Shown here: piece by piece, positions 32,558 through 41,323 of the stretch | How positions within the stretch are numbered: the stretch's first letter is position 1 | How the letters are laid out: every line of letters starts with the position of its first letter | Origin: an uncultured Lachnospiraceae bacterium | Lineage (GTDB): Bacteria; Bacillota; Clostridia; Lachnospirales; Lachnospiraceae | Assembly: GCA_934320845.1 (NCBI GenBank) | Contig: CAKRFU010000002.1 | Coordinates: 62,001-126,000 of the forward strand | Length of the DNA stretch: 64,000 bases | Direction of reading: 5' to 3' | Made by a program: the position numbers and the translations under genes | Notes under the pieces: model-generated | What the model was told of the DNA's origin: nothing | What the model saw: only the letters and a program-made list of their open reading frames with translations | Databases searched by the model: none

Positions 32558-33711
32558 GAGATGCATTATCAGGTAAAGTTAAGCAGATAAAGCCATCGGG
32601 CATAAGAAAATTTTTTGATATAGTGAGCGAGATGGACGATGCCATTTCATTAGGAGTAGGTGAGCCGGATTTTGATACTCCGTGGCATATAAGAGAGGAA
32701 GGAATATATTCTCTTGAAAAGGGAAGAACATTTTATACATCAAATTCCGGTCTCAAGGAGTTGAAAGAGGAAGTTTCAAAATATCTTGACAGGCGTTTTG
32801 GTTTAAAATACGAGCCTTCAGGTGAGATTATGATAACAGTTGGCGGAAGTGAAGCAATTGACGGGGCACTTAGGGCAATGCTTGACGAGGGGGATGAGGT
32901 TATCCTGCCACAGCCAAGCTATGTCTCATATGAGCCGTGTATAGTGCTTGCAGACGGTGTTCCTGTTATTGTTGAATTAAAGGAGGAAAATGGTTTTAAG
33001 CTGACAAGACAGCAGCTTGAGGAAGTGGTTACTGAGAAAACAAAAATACTTATTATGCCGTTTCCAAATAATCCTACCGGGGCAATAATGACGGAGGAAG
33101 AGCTTAAACCTATAGTTGATTTTGTTATCGAACATGATTTGTTTGTTATATCTGACGAGATATATTCAGAACTTACATATAGCGGAACGCATGCTTCAAT
33201 AGGGGCATTTCCGGGAATGAAAGAGAGAACGATTGTTATAAACGGTTTCTCAAAATCTTATGCGATGACAGGGTGGAGACTCGGATACGCCTGTGGGCCT
33301 AAAGTCATACTTGACCAGATACTTAAAATTCACCAGTTTGCAATTATGTGTGCGCCGACTACAAGCCAGTATGCGGCTATAGAAGCGCTGCGGCACGGTG
33401 ACGCAGATGTAGAGAAAATGAGAAATGAGTACGACAGACGGCGTAGATTTTTGCTGAATGCGTTTCAGGAGATGGGAATAGAATGTTTCGAGCCGTTCGG
33501 TGCTTTCTATATGTTCCCGAGTATAAAAAAATTCGGAATGAGTTCAGACGAATTTGCGACAAGACTTCTTAAAGAAGAAAAGATAGCAGTTGTTCCGGGA
33601 ACGGCGTTCGGAGACTGCGGTGAGGGATTTTTGAGAATATCATATGCGTATTCAATAGAGGATTTAAAAGCAGCTCTTGAGAGAATAGAAAGTTTCATAA
33701 AGAAACTTTAG
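32554..33711 (+). CDS. Pyridoxal-phosphate aminotransferase, class I/II
   Basis: A 385-residue fold-type I aminotransferase of the PatA/AspC-like group. K234 in GFSKSYAMTGWRLGY is the Schiff-base lysine. NNPTG in the central part and SDEIYSELTY (PLP-pyridine Asp) are in place, and the C-terminal Arg lies in GFLRISYA. It transfers amino groups between an amino acid (aspartate or aromatic) and 2-oxoglutarate. It overlaps the Lrp regulator by 4 bp, so the two are translationally coupled. Confidence 0.9.
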   Translation: MRDALSGKVKQIKPSGIRKFFDIVSEMDDAISLGVGEPDFDTPWHIREEGIYSLEKGRTFYTSNSGLKELKEEVSKYLDRRFGLKYEPSGEIMITVGGSEAIDGALRAMLDEGDEVILPQPSYVSYEPCIVLADGVPVIVELKEENGFKLTRQQLEEVVTEKTKILIMPFPNNPTGAIMTEEELKPIVDFVIEHDLFVISDEIYSELTYSGTHASIGAFPGMKERTIVINGFSKSYAMTGWRLGYACGPKVILDQILKIHQFAIMCAPTTSQYAAIEALRHGDADVEKMRNEYDRRRRFLLNAFQEMGIECFEPFGAFYMFPSIKKFGMSSDEFATRLLKEEKIAVVPGTAFGDCGEGFLRISYAYSIEDLKAALERIESFIKKL

Positions 33712-33736
33712 ATTTGAATTTGGGGGATTAATACAA

Positions 33737-34240
33737 ATGTTAAATATAGTTTTATTGGAGCCGGAAATGCCGGCAAATACAGGGAATATAGGAAGAACCT
33801 GCTGTGCAACAGGGACAAGGCTTCATCTTATTGAGCCGATGGGATTTAAGATAAACGATAAAATGCTTAAAAGAGCAGGGCTTGATTACTGGGATAAGCT
33901 TGATGTAACTGTGTATGATTGTTATGAGGATTTTCTTGAACAAAATCCGGGTGCCGCTAAAAAAATGTATATGGCAACGACAAAATCCAAGCAGGATTAT
34001 ACGGATGTACATTACGAACCGGATGCGTACATAATGTTTGGAAAAGAAAGTGCCGGTATTCCGGAAGAAATTCTTGTAGACTCACAGGAGACAGCGATAA
34101 GAATACCTATGAATAAAAATATCAGGTCATTAAATTTATCAAATTCTGTTGCAATAGTGTTATATGAGGCATTGAGACAAAATAATTTTTTTGATATGCA
34201 GCTTGAGGGCGATCTTCACAGACTTCATTGGAAAGAATAA
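33737..34240 (+). CDS. trmL: tRNA (cytidine/uridine-34 2'-O)-methyltransferase TrmL
   Basis: A 167-residue SPOUT-fold enzyme starting MLNIVLLEPEMPANTGNIGR, the TrmL signature. FGKESAGIPEEIL and IRSLNLSNSVAIVLYE form the knotted SAM-binding site. It methylates the wobble nucleotide of leucine tRNAs. An AATTTGGGGGA site precedes the ATG. The 340 bp that follow hold no gene but contain a palindrome and the pfkA promoter. Confidence 0.92.
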   Translation: MLNIVLLEPEMPANTGNIGRTCCATGTRLHLIEPMGFKINDKMLKRAGLDYWDKLDVTVYDCYEDFLEQNPGAAKKMYMATTKSKQDYTDVHYEPDAYIMFGKESAGIPEEILVDSQETAIRIPMNKNIRSLNLSNSVAIVLYEALRQNNFFDMQLEGDLHRLHWKE

Positions 34241-34303
34241 CACCAAGAATAGTATTAATTTTTTGTCGCAAAATGCAAATTTATGGTCAGAATAGTAAAA
34301 TAA

Positions 34304-34330
34304 TGTCAAAAATTATGGTTATTTTTGACA
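34304..34330. promoter_or_regulatory. 27-bp palindrome upstream of pfkA (possible operator)
   Basis: Perfect 10-bp arms, TGTCAAAAAT / ATTTTTGACA, flank a 7-bp centre, 60 bp before the pfkA -35 box. No T-run follows, so it is not an obvious terminator. Confidence 0.45.
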
Positions 34331-34388
34331 GAACTTGTCTCAAAAATTTGTGAATAACGGAGAAAAAAACAAAAACACAAAAAAGCTA

Positions 34389-34417
34389 TTGAAAAATATG
34401 TCAAATCATACTAGAAT
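34389..34417 (+). promoter_or_regulatory. sigma-A promoter of pfkA
   Basis: TTGAAA and TAGAAT are separated by 17 bp, implying a leader of about 155 nt before pfkA. Confidence 0.6.
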
Positions 34418-34581
34418 GGTTAACGATATTTATTAAAAGAGAGTTATGAGAAAAAAAGTGCGTATTTCCTTAGTCTTTGAGGACTTTATCTGCAAAATAT
34501 ATTATTTATTCAGATTATGTGAGGGGTTGCGCATAATAAGCGTTCCGAATTAATGATTATAATGGAATGGAGGATAATAAA

Positions 34582-35571
34582 ATGAGTGAAACAAAGGGAA
34601 AGATTGCAGTATTAACAAGTGGAGGAGATGCACCGGGAATGAATGCTGCCATTCGTGCAGTAGTGCGTACAGGTATTTCTAAAGGGTATGAGGTATATGG
34701 AGTAAGAAGAGGATACAACGGCATTCTTAACAGAGAGATGGATTTGCTTACATTCCATGATGTGTCAGAGAAACTTCAGCACGGTGGTACATTCCTTTTT
34801 ACAGCAAGAAGTGCTGAATTCAGAGAGGAAGAGGGAAAGAAGAAGGCAGCAGCAATCTGTAAGGAACTTGGTATAGAGACACTTATAGTAATCGGTGGTG
34901 ATGGTTCATTTACAGGAGCTAAGAACCTTTCAAAATATGGTGTAAATGTTATCGGTCTTCCAGGAACTATTGACCTTGATATAGCATATACAGAGTATAC
35001 TATAGGATTTGATACAGCAGTAAATACTGCTATGGAGGCTATTGACCGTCTTCGTGAGACATCAAATTCACATGAGCGTTGTAGCGTAGTAGAGGTTATG
35101 GGACGTTCAGCAGGATATATCGCATTGTGGTGTGGTATTGCAAACGGTGCCGAGGAAATTCTTTTACCTGAGAAATTCGATAACAACTATGACAAACTTA
35201 TCGAAGAGATAAAGAACAATAGAGCAAGCGGTATGACACATCAGATTATTGTTAATGCTGAGGGAATCGGTCACTCTTATGGTCTTGCAAAGAAGATTGA
35301 AGAAGCTACAGGAATTGAGACAAGAGCAACTATTCTTGGTCATTTACAGCGAGGTGGAAGCCCTACAGCAAGAGACAGAGTTTATGCTTCAGTTATGGGA
35401 GCATATGCAGTTGACTGTATAGAAAAAGGTAAGAAAAACAGACTTATCGGTTACAAGAACGGTCATGTTTATGATGTTGATATTGATGAAGCATTCCAGA
35501 TGGAAAAGAGCATTGATGATTATGAGTATGAAGTAGCCGGTATTCTTGGAACAAGATGCGAATACAAATAA
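34582..35571 (+). CDS. pfkA: 6-phosphofructokinase (ATP type)
   Basis: A 329-residue PfkA. The N-terminal GGDAPGMNAAIR and GGDGSF loop have Gly at the position that marks ATP (not pyrophosphate) use. The catalytic strand reads PGTIDLDI, with Asp131 and Asp133 present but Leu132 where nearly all PFKs have Asn. Substrate-binding ERCSVVEVMGRSAGY and HLQRGGSPTARDR are intact. It phosphorylates fructose 6-phosphate in glycolysis. The ATG at 34582 follows GGAGG, and an upstream ATG at 34567 overlaps that site. Codon use is CTT-rich, as in highly expressed genes of this genome. Confidence 0.95.
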   Translation: MSETKGKIAVLTSGGDAPGMNAAIRAVVRTGISKGYEVYGVRRGYNGILNREMDLLTFHDVSEKLQHGGTFLFTARSAEFREEEGKKKAAAICKELGIETLIVIGGDGSFTGAKNLSKYGVNVIGLPGTIDLDIAYTEYTIGFDTAVNTAMEAIDRLRETSNSHERCSVVEVMGRSAGYIALWCGIANGAEEILLPEKFDNNYDKLIEEIKNNRASGMTHQIIVNAEGIGHSYGLAKKIEEATGIETRATILGHLQRGGSPTARDRVYASVMGAYAVDCIEKGKKNRLIGYKNGHVYDVDIDEAFQMEKSIDDYEYEVAGILGTRCEYK

Positions 35572-35633
35572 TGAATCGCAAATCTGATATTATATAAAAT
35601 TATCAGTAAAAATAAAAAACTAAATATTTAAAT

Positions 35634-35736
35634 ATGAACAGAGTAGGAAGTCATGCGTTAAGTACCAAAGGATGGGAAGTTGTCTTTGGGCGAAAAGAAT
35701 TTAGTTCTTGCGGTATGGCTTTCGCATCCACTGTCA
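35634..35736 (+). ncRNA. THF (tetrahydrofolate) riboswitch
   Basis: Conserved THF-aptamer elements appear in order: AGAGTAG, GCGTTAAGTACC, GGATGGGAAGTTGTCTTTGG, GGGCGAA, CTTGCGGTATGGCTTTCGC, then the closing stem to CTGTC. It sits directly before a folate transporter gene and a terminator, so it would shut off folT when tetrahydrofolate is plentiful. Confidence 0.93.
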
Positions 35737-35746
35737 GAAATGAATG

Positions 35747-35793
35747 AAAAACACTCATTACCTGAATAATGGTTTACTTTGAGTGTTTTTTCT
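35747..35793 (+). terminator. Expression-platform terminator of the THF riboswitch
   Basis: AAAAACACTCA pairs with TGAGTGTTTTT across a 22-nt loop and is followed by a T-rich run, 34 bp before folT. Confidence 0.85.
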
Positions 35794-35826
35794 TTTTTCG
35801 GCTCCGTTCATTAGAAAGGGTACAAA

Positions 35827-36366
35827 ATGAAGGAAAAGAAAACTAAGATTTCAGTAAGAGACATCACACTTATGGCAATGCTTATAGCTATCGAAATTGT
35901 ATTATCAAGATTTTGTTCGATACAGGCATGGAATGTAAAGATTGGATTTGCATTTATTGCTCCGGTAACGGCAGCGATACTCATGGGACCCGCACAGGCA
36001 GCAGTTGTTGCGGGAGTTGCAGATGTACTTGGAACACTTATGTTCCCAATAGGGCCATATTTTCCGGGCTTTACACTTAACTCATGCTTAAACGGCCTTG
36101 TGTGGGGATTATTTTTGCATAAGAAACCATCGATACCAAAAGCAGCGATGGCAGCAGGTATAAATCAGTTTGTTATAGGTTTATTTATAACAACATTCTG
36201 GATTTCAATGCTGTATGGTTCGCCGTACGTTTCATTGTTACCTGTAAGACTTACACAGGCTTGCATTCTCTTTATTGCGCAGTTCATAACAATATCTGTA
36301 TTGCAGGAAGTATTCTTTAAGAGATTGAAGGGTGTATTTCAGACAAGCGCAGTAAATACTCAGTAA
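35827..36366 (+). CDS. folT: Folate ECF transporter S component
   Basis: A 179-residue membrane protein with about six helices. The VRDITLMAMLIAIEIVLSRF start is typical of S components, which dock on the shared ECF module to import a vitamin. The THF riboswitch before it and the GFTLNSCLNGLVWG segment support folate as the substrate. No ECF ATPase or T component is adjacent, so a shared module elsewhere is implied. An AGAAAGGG site precedes the ATG. Confidence 0.92.
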   Translation: MKEKKTKISVRDITLMAMLIAIEIVLSRFCSIQAWNVKIGFAFIAPVTAAILMGPAQAAVVAGVADVLGTLMFPIGPYFPGFTLNSCLNGLVWGLFLHKKPSIPKAAMAAGINQFVIGLFITTFWISMLYGSPYVSLLPVRLTQACILFIAQFITISVLQEVFFKRLKGVFQTSAVNTQ

Positions 36367-36397
36367 CATTGATTTAAACAGATTTGCGATTAAAAAT

Positions 36398-36433
36398 AAA
36401 AGCAGGCATATTCGTTGAGATATGTCTGCTTTT
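36398..36433. terminator. Bidirectional terminator between folT and the histidine kinase gene
   Basis: A 14-bp stem, AAAAGCAGGCATAT / ATATGTCTGCTTTT, with T- and A-rich flanks, between two converging genes. Confidence 0.85.
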
Positions 36434-36489
36434 ATCATAAAATGCCACGGATTGATTCATTGCTATCTGCTTTTTAACCTTGTATCATT

Positions 36490-37908
36490 TTATTCGTGTT
36501 TTGGAAGTGAGAATATAAATTCTGTTCCTACACCTTCAGTGCTGATTACATTTATGTTTTCACCGTGGTTTTCAATTATTTCTTTTGTAATTGAAAGTCC
36601 GAGTCCGGTTCCTTTTTTGTCTTTTCCGCGTGAAAGGTCGGTTTTATAAAATCGTTTCCATACTTTTCCGAGACTTTCCTTTGGAATACCGATGCCGTGA
36701 TCTTTTATTGATATAAATATCTTCTGATTTTTTTCTCTTGTATGTATTTCTATAGTCGAATTATCATGGCTGAACTTTATCGCATTGTCTACAAGATTTT
36801 GTATAACCTGTTCTATTTTGCTCTGGTCAGCGTCAACAAGCGAAACCTCCGCATCGAAAGTTATGTCAAGTGAGATATGTTTTTGAACACATCTTTGTTC
36901 AAAAGTTGCAAGACAGCGCTTTAATTCATTGTTTATATCAAATGTTGAAATTTCAAGAGGAATACCTTTATTTTCAAATTCACTCAATGAGAGAAGGTTG
37001 TTAGTAAGTTTTGTAAGTCTCTCGACTTCAAATAATATAATATCAAGATATTTTCCCTGCATTTCAGGTGGGATGGTACCATCAGCCATTGCCTGTGTAT
37101 AGCCTTTTATTGAAGTTAATGGTGACCTGAAATCATGTGATACATTGGCAATGAAATTTTTCTGGTAGTCATTTGTATCTTTCATTTTATCGGCAAGATA
37201 TTTTATCGCACCTGCAAGGTCTGCCTGGTCATGTCCGGTGTATGTAGGCATAGGATAATCATAATGCCCTGCCGCATATTCTTTCGCTGCATTCTGCATG
37301 TTTTTAAGCGGAATGACAGTCTGCAGATAAAGGAATAACAACATAAGAAACAAAATGATGGATACTATAATGTAGCATGTTAGTATAGCATCGACATGTT
37401 GTACGGCTTTGTGATGAAGAGGAGCCGTTGGTGTGGATAAAATTATATAAAAACTTATATCAAGACCTGACGATACAGGGTATATAATGCAAAGTGATTT
37501 ATCTGATAAGAGATTGCTTATATTTGTGTTTTCAACTGATTGTTTTGATAAAATCAGTGAGTCAAAGTCATTTATAATGCAGTCCTCTTTGTTTTTTTCG
37601 ACATCGGAGTCAACAATTATGCGGCTGTCGGCATTGCTTATCCATATGCGTACTTCAGTTATATTCTGAATGGAACTGAATTGCTTGCGCATTGAAGGGA
37701 TAAAACTGTTTACGAGATAAGCATTGGTAAGATACTGCGTTTTTATATTATCCGCTTCTGCGTACATATTTGTTTCAATATCGGAAACCAGTTTATTATA
37801 CATAAGTTTGTGACCGTATGTATTTAAGAGTGCTATGGTAAGAATTACGAATATGAGATAACTTAATAAAAATTTAAAACGTAATGACCTCTTGAGTTTA
37901 AAATGCAT
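36490..37908 (-). CDS. Two-component sensor histidine kinase
   Basis: A 472-residue membrane kinase. TM1 (about 12-30) and an extracellular sensor region (about 31-170) are followed by TM2 (about 174-196) and HAMP. The HisKA domain has His258 in NVSHDFRSPLTSIKGY. The HATPase has N-box QVIQNLVDNAIKFS, G1 DHGIGI and G2 GTGLGLS. It would phosphorylate the adjacent OmpR-type regulator. It is the third gene of mutS2 - regulator - kinase, with an 87-bp gap holding a strong hairpin before it. AAGGAGG precedes the start. The stimulus is unknown. Confidence 0.93.
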   Translation of the reverse strand: MHFKLKRSLRFKFLLSYLIFVILTIALLNTYGHKLMYNKLVSDIETNMYAEADNIKTQYLTNAYLVNSFIPSMRKQFSSIQNITEVRIWISNADSRIIVDSDVEKNKEDCIINDFDSLILSKQSVENTNISNLLSDKSLCIIYPVSSGLDISFYIILSTPTAPLHHKAVQHVDAILTCYIIVSIILFLMLLFLYLQTVIPLKNMQNAAKEYAAGHYDYPMPTYTGHDQADLAGAIKYLADKMKDTNDYQKNFIANVSHDFRSPLTSIKGYTQAMADGTIPPEMQGKYLDIILFEVERLTKLTNNLLSLSEFENKGIPLEISTFDINNELKRCLATFEQRCVQKHISLDITFDAEVSLVDADQSKIEQVIQNLVDNAIKFSHDNSTIEIHTREKNQKIFISIKDHGIGIPKESLGKVWKRFYKTDLSRGKDKKGTGLGLSITKEIIENHGENINVISTEGVGTEFIFSLPKHE

Positions 37909-37953
37909 ATAAACCTCCTTTCACAGGTGCAAAATAAATCATAAATGCATGAA

Positions 37954-37983
37954 ACACACCCCCTGCTATAGCAGAGAGTGTGT
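37954..37983 (-). terminator. Strong hairpin between response regulator and kinase genes (possible attenuator)
   Basis: A 13-bp stem (including wobble pairs) around a TATA loop; on the minus strand it reads ACACACTCTCTGC-TATA-GCAGGGGGTGTGT. It is followed by TTCATGCATTT rather than a clean T-run. It probably reduces kinase expression or protects the upstream message end, which is inference. Confidence 0.6.
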
Positions 37984-37995
37984 AAATGTTAAAAA

Positions 37996-38715
37996 TTATT
38001 CTCTGTATTCAAATTTGTAACCGATACCCCATACTGTTTTAAGTTCCCACTGTGGATGTTCCTCAAATTTTTCACGAAGGCGTTTGATGTGAACATCGAC
38101 AGTTCGTGTATCGCCGATATAGTCATAACTCCAGATGTGGTCGAGAAGCTGTTCTCTTGTGAAAACCTGATTTGGATGAGATGCAAGGAAATATAATAAT
38201 TCAAGTTCTTTTGGAGGCATCTCAACACGTTTGTTTTTGTAAGTAACCGAGTAGTCGGTCTGGTTGATAATAAGGTCAGGATATGTTACACATTCCTTTG
38301 GAAGTGAATCGGCAGCAGGCTCGGCTGCGGCAGGAGCATTGGTGCGTCTTAAAACTGCCTTTACTCTTGCAACCATTTCTTTTGAATCGAAAGGTTTCAT
38401 GATGTAGTCATCGGCTCCGAGTTCCAGACCGAGTACCTTGTCAAAAGTTTCTCCCTTTGCTGAGAGCATAATGACAGGAAGTTTTGAATCTTTTCGTATC
38501 TCTCTCAAAACTTCATATCCGTCTATGCCGGGAAGCATTATATCGAGAAGTACGAGGTTTGGAGTGTACTCTGTGACCGCTTTTATCGCTGATTCACCGT
38601 CGTTTACAATGTATGTGTCAAAACATTCTTTTGTGAGATAAAGTCCTATAAGTTCTGCGATGTTTTCGTCATCATCGACAATAAGTATTTTCTGTTTTTG
38701 TGCCATTTTATTCAT
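37996..38715 (-). CDS. OmpR/PhoB-family response regulator
   Basis: A 239-residue regulator. The receiver domain has acidic pocket VDDDE, phospho-acceptor Asp58 in LLDIMLPG, and K in MKPFDS. An Ala/Pro-rich linker of about 15 residues precedes the winged-helix DNA-binding domain (GIGYKF near the end). It is the partner of the kinase downstream. The first ATG has only 3 bp to its AAGGAG, and the internal ATG at 38706 has 12, so either start is possible. It begins 10 bp after the mutS2 stop. Confidence 0.94.
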   Translation of the reverse strand: MNKMAQKQKILIVDDDENIAELIGLYLTKECFDTYIVNDGESAIKAVTEYTPNLVLLDIMLPGIDGYEVLREIRKDSKLPVIMLSAKGETFDKVLGLELGADDYIMKPFDSKEMVARVKAVLRRTNAPAAAEPAADSLPKECVTYPDLIINQTDYSVTYKNKRVEMPPKELELLYFLASHPNQVFTREQLLDHIWSYDYIGDTRTVDVHIKRLREKFEEHPQWELKTVWGIGYKFEYRE

Positions 38716-38725
38716 ATACTCCTTT

Positions 38726-41107
38726 TTATTTAAAATTTACGATTGTAACACCCATATCTCCTTCGCCAAATTCACCGAGACGGAATGATTTGACATATTT
38801 GGTGCGTTTAAGGTGGTTGTGAGTTGCTGTTCTAAGTGCGCCTGTTCCACGACCATGTATTACGGTTACCTGTGTCATATGTGCCAGATAAGCATCGTCA
38901 AGATATTTTTCAAGAACAGGCATAGCCTGATCAACAGTCATACCTATAAGGTTTATTTCGCCCTTTATTCCGGCAGCCTTCTTCATTCGTATTTTTCCGC
39001 TTCCGCTGTGATTGTTTGGCGTAGACGGAGTTTTTGGTTTAGGCAGAAGTTCAATATCTTTTATATTTACTTTTGTTCTTAAAAGTCCTGCCTGAACAAA
39101 TAAATCTCCCTTTTCGTTAGGAAGTGTACTTACGGTACCGGTTGCGCCGAGTGAAAGCACTTTTATGTCTGCACCTATATAGAGATCAGAAGCTTTGACC
39201 TGTTTTGATTTTGGCTTCTCCTTTTTAACTTTGATTTTTGACTGCTTTGAATCCATCTTTTCACGGAGAGCAGCACGCTCGGCTTCCATTTCCTTGATAT
39301 GCTTGTCGCTTGAAGCCCATTTTGTATATTTGCGTATGGTTTCATCGGCATAATCCTTTGCTTCGGAAAGTATACGGCTGGCTTCTTCGTTGGCATGCTG
39401 TAATATCCTGTCTTTGGAATTATCTATTTTTTCATTCTTTTCTCTGAGAGATTTCTTTAAGTCTGAAATTTCTTTGCGGCTTTTTGATACTGCCAGATGC
39501 TCTTTTTCAAGCTGGACTCTTGTCTTTTCGAGTTCTGCAAGAACATCTTCAAAATGTTTTGCATCAGAAGCAACATGTCCTTTTGCATCCTCAATAATTC
39601 TGTCAGGGAGACCGAGTTTGCTTGAAATAGCAAAGGCATTACTCTTTCCGGGAACTCCGATAAGAAGTTTGTAGGTTGGTCTGAGCGTCGTAACATCAAA
39701 TTCACAGCATGCATTCTCGACATCAGGTGTCTGCAATGCATATAATTTAAGTTCGCTGTAATGGGTCGTAGCCATAACTGTTGCGTGTCTCTGGTGTAAA
39801 TCCGACAAGATGGCAGTTGCAAGTGCAGCACCTTCAACCGGGTCTGTACCTGCACCGAGTTCGTCGAAGAGAACAAGACTGTTTTCGTCAGCTTTTTCAA
39901 GTATGGATACTGTATTTACCATATGTGATGAGAATGTACTGAGACTTTGCTCGATACTTTGTTCATCGCCTATATCAGCGTACACTTCATGGAAGATGCG
40001 GAGTGAAGAACCCTCAAATGCAGGGATGTGAAGTCCTGCCTGTCCCATAAGTGTAAAAAGACCAATAGTTTTAAGTGATACGGTTTTACCACCTGTATTT
40101 GGACCTGTCACGACAAGGAGCGAGAAATCACGTCCGAGGTGCAGATTTATAGGAACTACCTTTTTAGCATCTATAAGAGGATGTCTGCCTTCTTTTATTT
40201 CTATATAATTTTCCTTAGGAAAATTAGGGCGCGTGCCTTTCATTTTCTTTGAAAGCATAGCTTTTGCAAAAATAAAATCAAGTTCAGATAAAATTCTGAA
40301 ATCCTGTTCAATGAAGAAACTTTGTTCGGCAGTCTGGTTGCTTAAATTTGCAAGAATTTTTTCAATTTCTTCCTGCTCGTCAAGTTCAAGCTGTCTTATC
40401 TCATTGTTTAATTTAACGACTGATGCAGGTTCGATAAAAAGAGTAGAACCTGTAGCAGACTGGTCATGAAGCATACCGTTGAAAGATGAGCGGTACTCTG
40501 CTTTGACCGGGAGACAATATCTGCCGTTTCGCATTGTGATGATTGCATCCTGAAGCATGCTTCTGCTGCTGCCGTTCACAATGGAATTAAGCTGGTCATG
40601 TATCTTTCCACCGGCAATTTTCATGCTTCGGCGCACATGGCTCAGACCGACACTGGCATCATCAGCAATAGTGTTTTCGTCGATAATACAGCGGCGTATC
40701 TCTTTCATAAGAGGTGAGAGAGGTTCTATAAGCTGGTAACGCTCATTTAAAGAATCTCCCGTCTCGTCGTTTTCGTTTAAATTCTTCCTAAAAAAGTTTT
40801 TGACACTACCGGCAGTCGAGAGAAGACTTGATATATTTAATAATTCTCCAATACCAAGAATTGAGCCTATTTCAAGTCTTTTTAAACTTGCCCTGATATC
40901 TTTAATACCGCCAAATGATATTTCACCCTGTGTAAGAATATGGGTGAGTGCATCACTTGTCTCACGCTGAGCTTTGAAAATGTACTCTTCATCATCCGTT
41001 GGAAGGAGATTTTTACAATATTCCTTGCCAAGAGGTGATGCAGCATAAGATTCAAGCATAGCTATTATTTTATCATACTCAAGAGTATGTAATGCTTTAA
41101 CATTCAT
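38726..41107 (-). CDS. mutS2: MutS2 endonuclease / ribosome-rescue ATPase
   Basis: A 793-residue MutS2. It lacks the mismatch-recognition domain of MutS, as usual for the family, and has Walker A TGPNTGGKT (about residue 340) and Walker B LVLFDELGAGTD. A long coiled coil (about 510-640) precedes a C-terminal Smr domain (about 715-793) with the HGRGTGALR nuclease motif. MutS2 has been linked to suppression of recombination and, in Bacillus, to splitting of collided ribosomes. It is the first gene of the minus-strand unit with the two-component system, an uncommon pairing. Confidence 0.95.
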   Translation of the reverse strand: MNVKALHTLEYDKIIAMLESYAASPLGKEYCKNLLPTDDEEYIFKAQRETSDALTHILTQGEISFGGIKDIRASLKRLEIGSILGIGELLNISSLLSTAGSVKNFFRKNLNENDETGDSLNERYQLIEPLSPLMKEIRRCIIDENTIADDASVGLSHVRRSMKIAGGKIHDQLNSIVNGSSRSMLQDAIITMRNGRYCLPVKAEYRSSFNGMLHDQSATGSTLFIEPASVVKLNNEIRQLELDEQEEIEKILANLSNQTAEQSFFIEQDFRILSELDFIFAKAMLSKKMKGTRPNFPKENYIEIKEGRHPLIDAKKVVPINLHLGRDFSLLVVTGPNTGGKTVSLKTIGLFTLMGQAGLHIPAFEGSSLRIFHEVYADIGDEQSIEQSLSTFSSHMVNTVSILEKADENSLVLFDELGAGTDPVEGAALATAILSDLHQRHATVMATTHYSELKLYALQTPDVENACCEFDVTTLRPTYKLLIGVPGKSNAFAISSKLGLPDRIIEDAKGHVASDAKHFEDVLAELEKTRVQLEKEHLAVSKSRKEISDLKKSLREKNEKIDNSKDRILQHANEEASRILSEAKDYADETIRKYTKWASSDKHIKEMEAERAALREKMDSKQSKIKVKKEKPKSKQVKASDLYIGADIKVLSLGATGTVSTLPNEKGDLFVQAGLLRTKVNIKDIELLPKPKTPSTPNNHSGSGKIRMKKAAGIKGEINLIGMTVDQAMPVLEKYLDDAYLAHMTQVTVIHGRGTGALRTATHNHLKRTKYVKSFRLGEFGEGDMGVTIVNFK

Positions 41108-41323
41108 TGATTATTCTCCGTTCATTTAAATCTTATTACGGACAAAAATATCCAATATTATTTTACAACATTATATAGGAAGTAATCAAGTATACAGTAT
41201 TTTTTTACGATTTGTTAATATTGTATTCATAAATGTATGGTAGATTTATACATAATGATGAAGAAAATTTATGTATTTTTAGTTAATGTGCAATATATTT
41301 AATATGGGAACAGAGGTACATAC

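Noticed and set aside
39457..39900. A 147-codon frame on the same strand as mutS2 in another phase
   Set aside because: Fully inside mutS2, and the composition does not resemble a folded protein. No ribosome site was seen.
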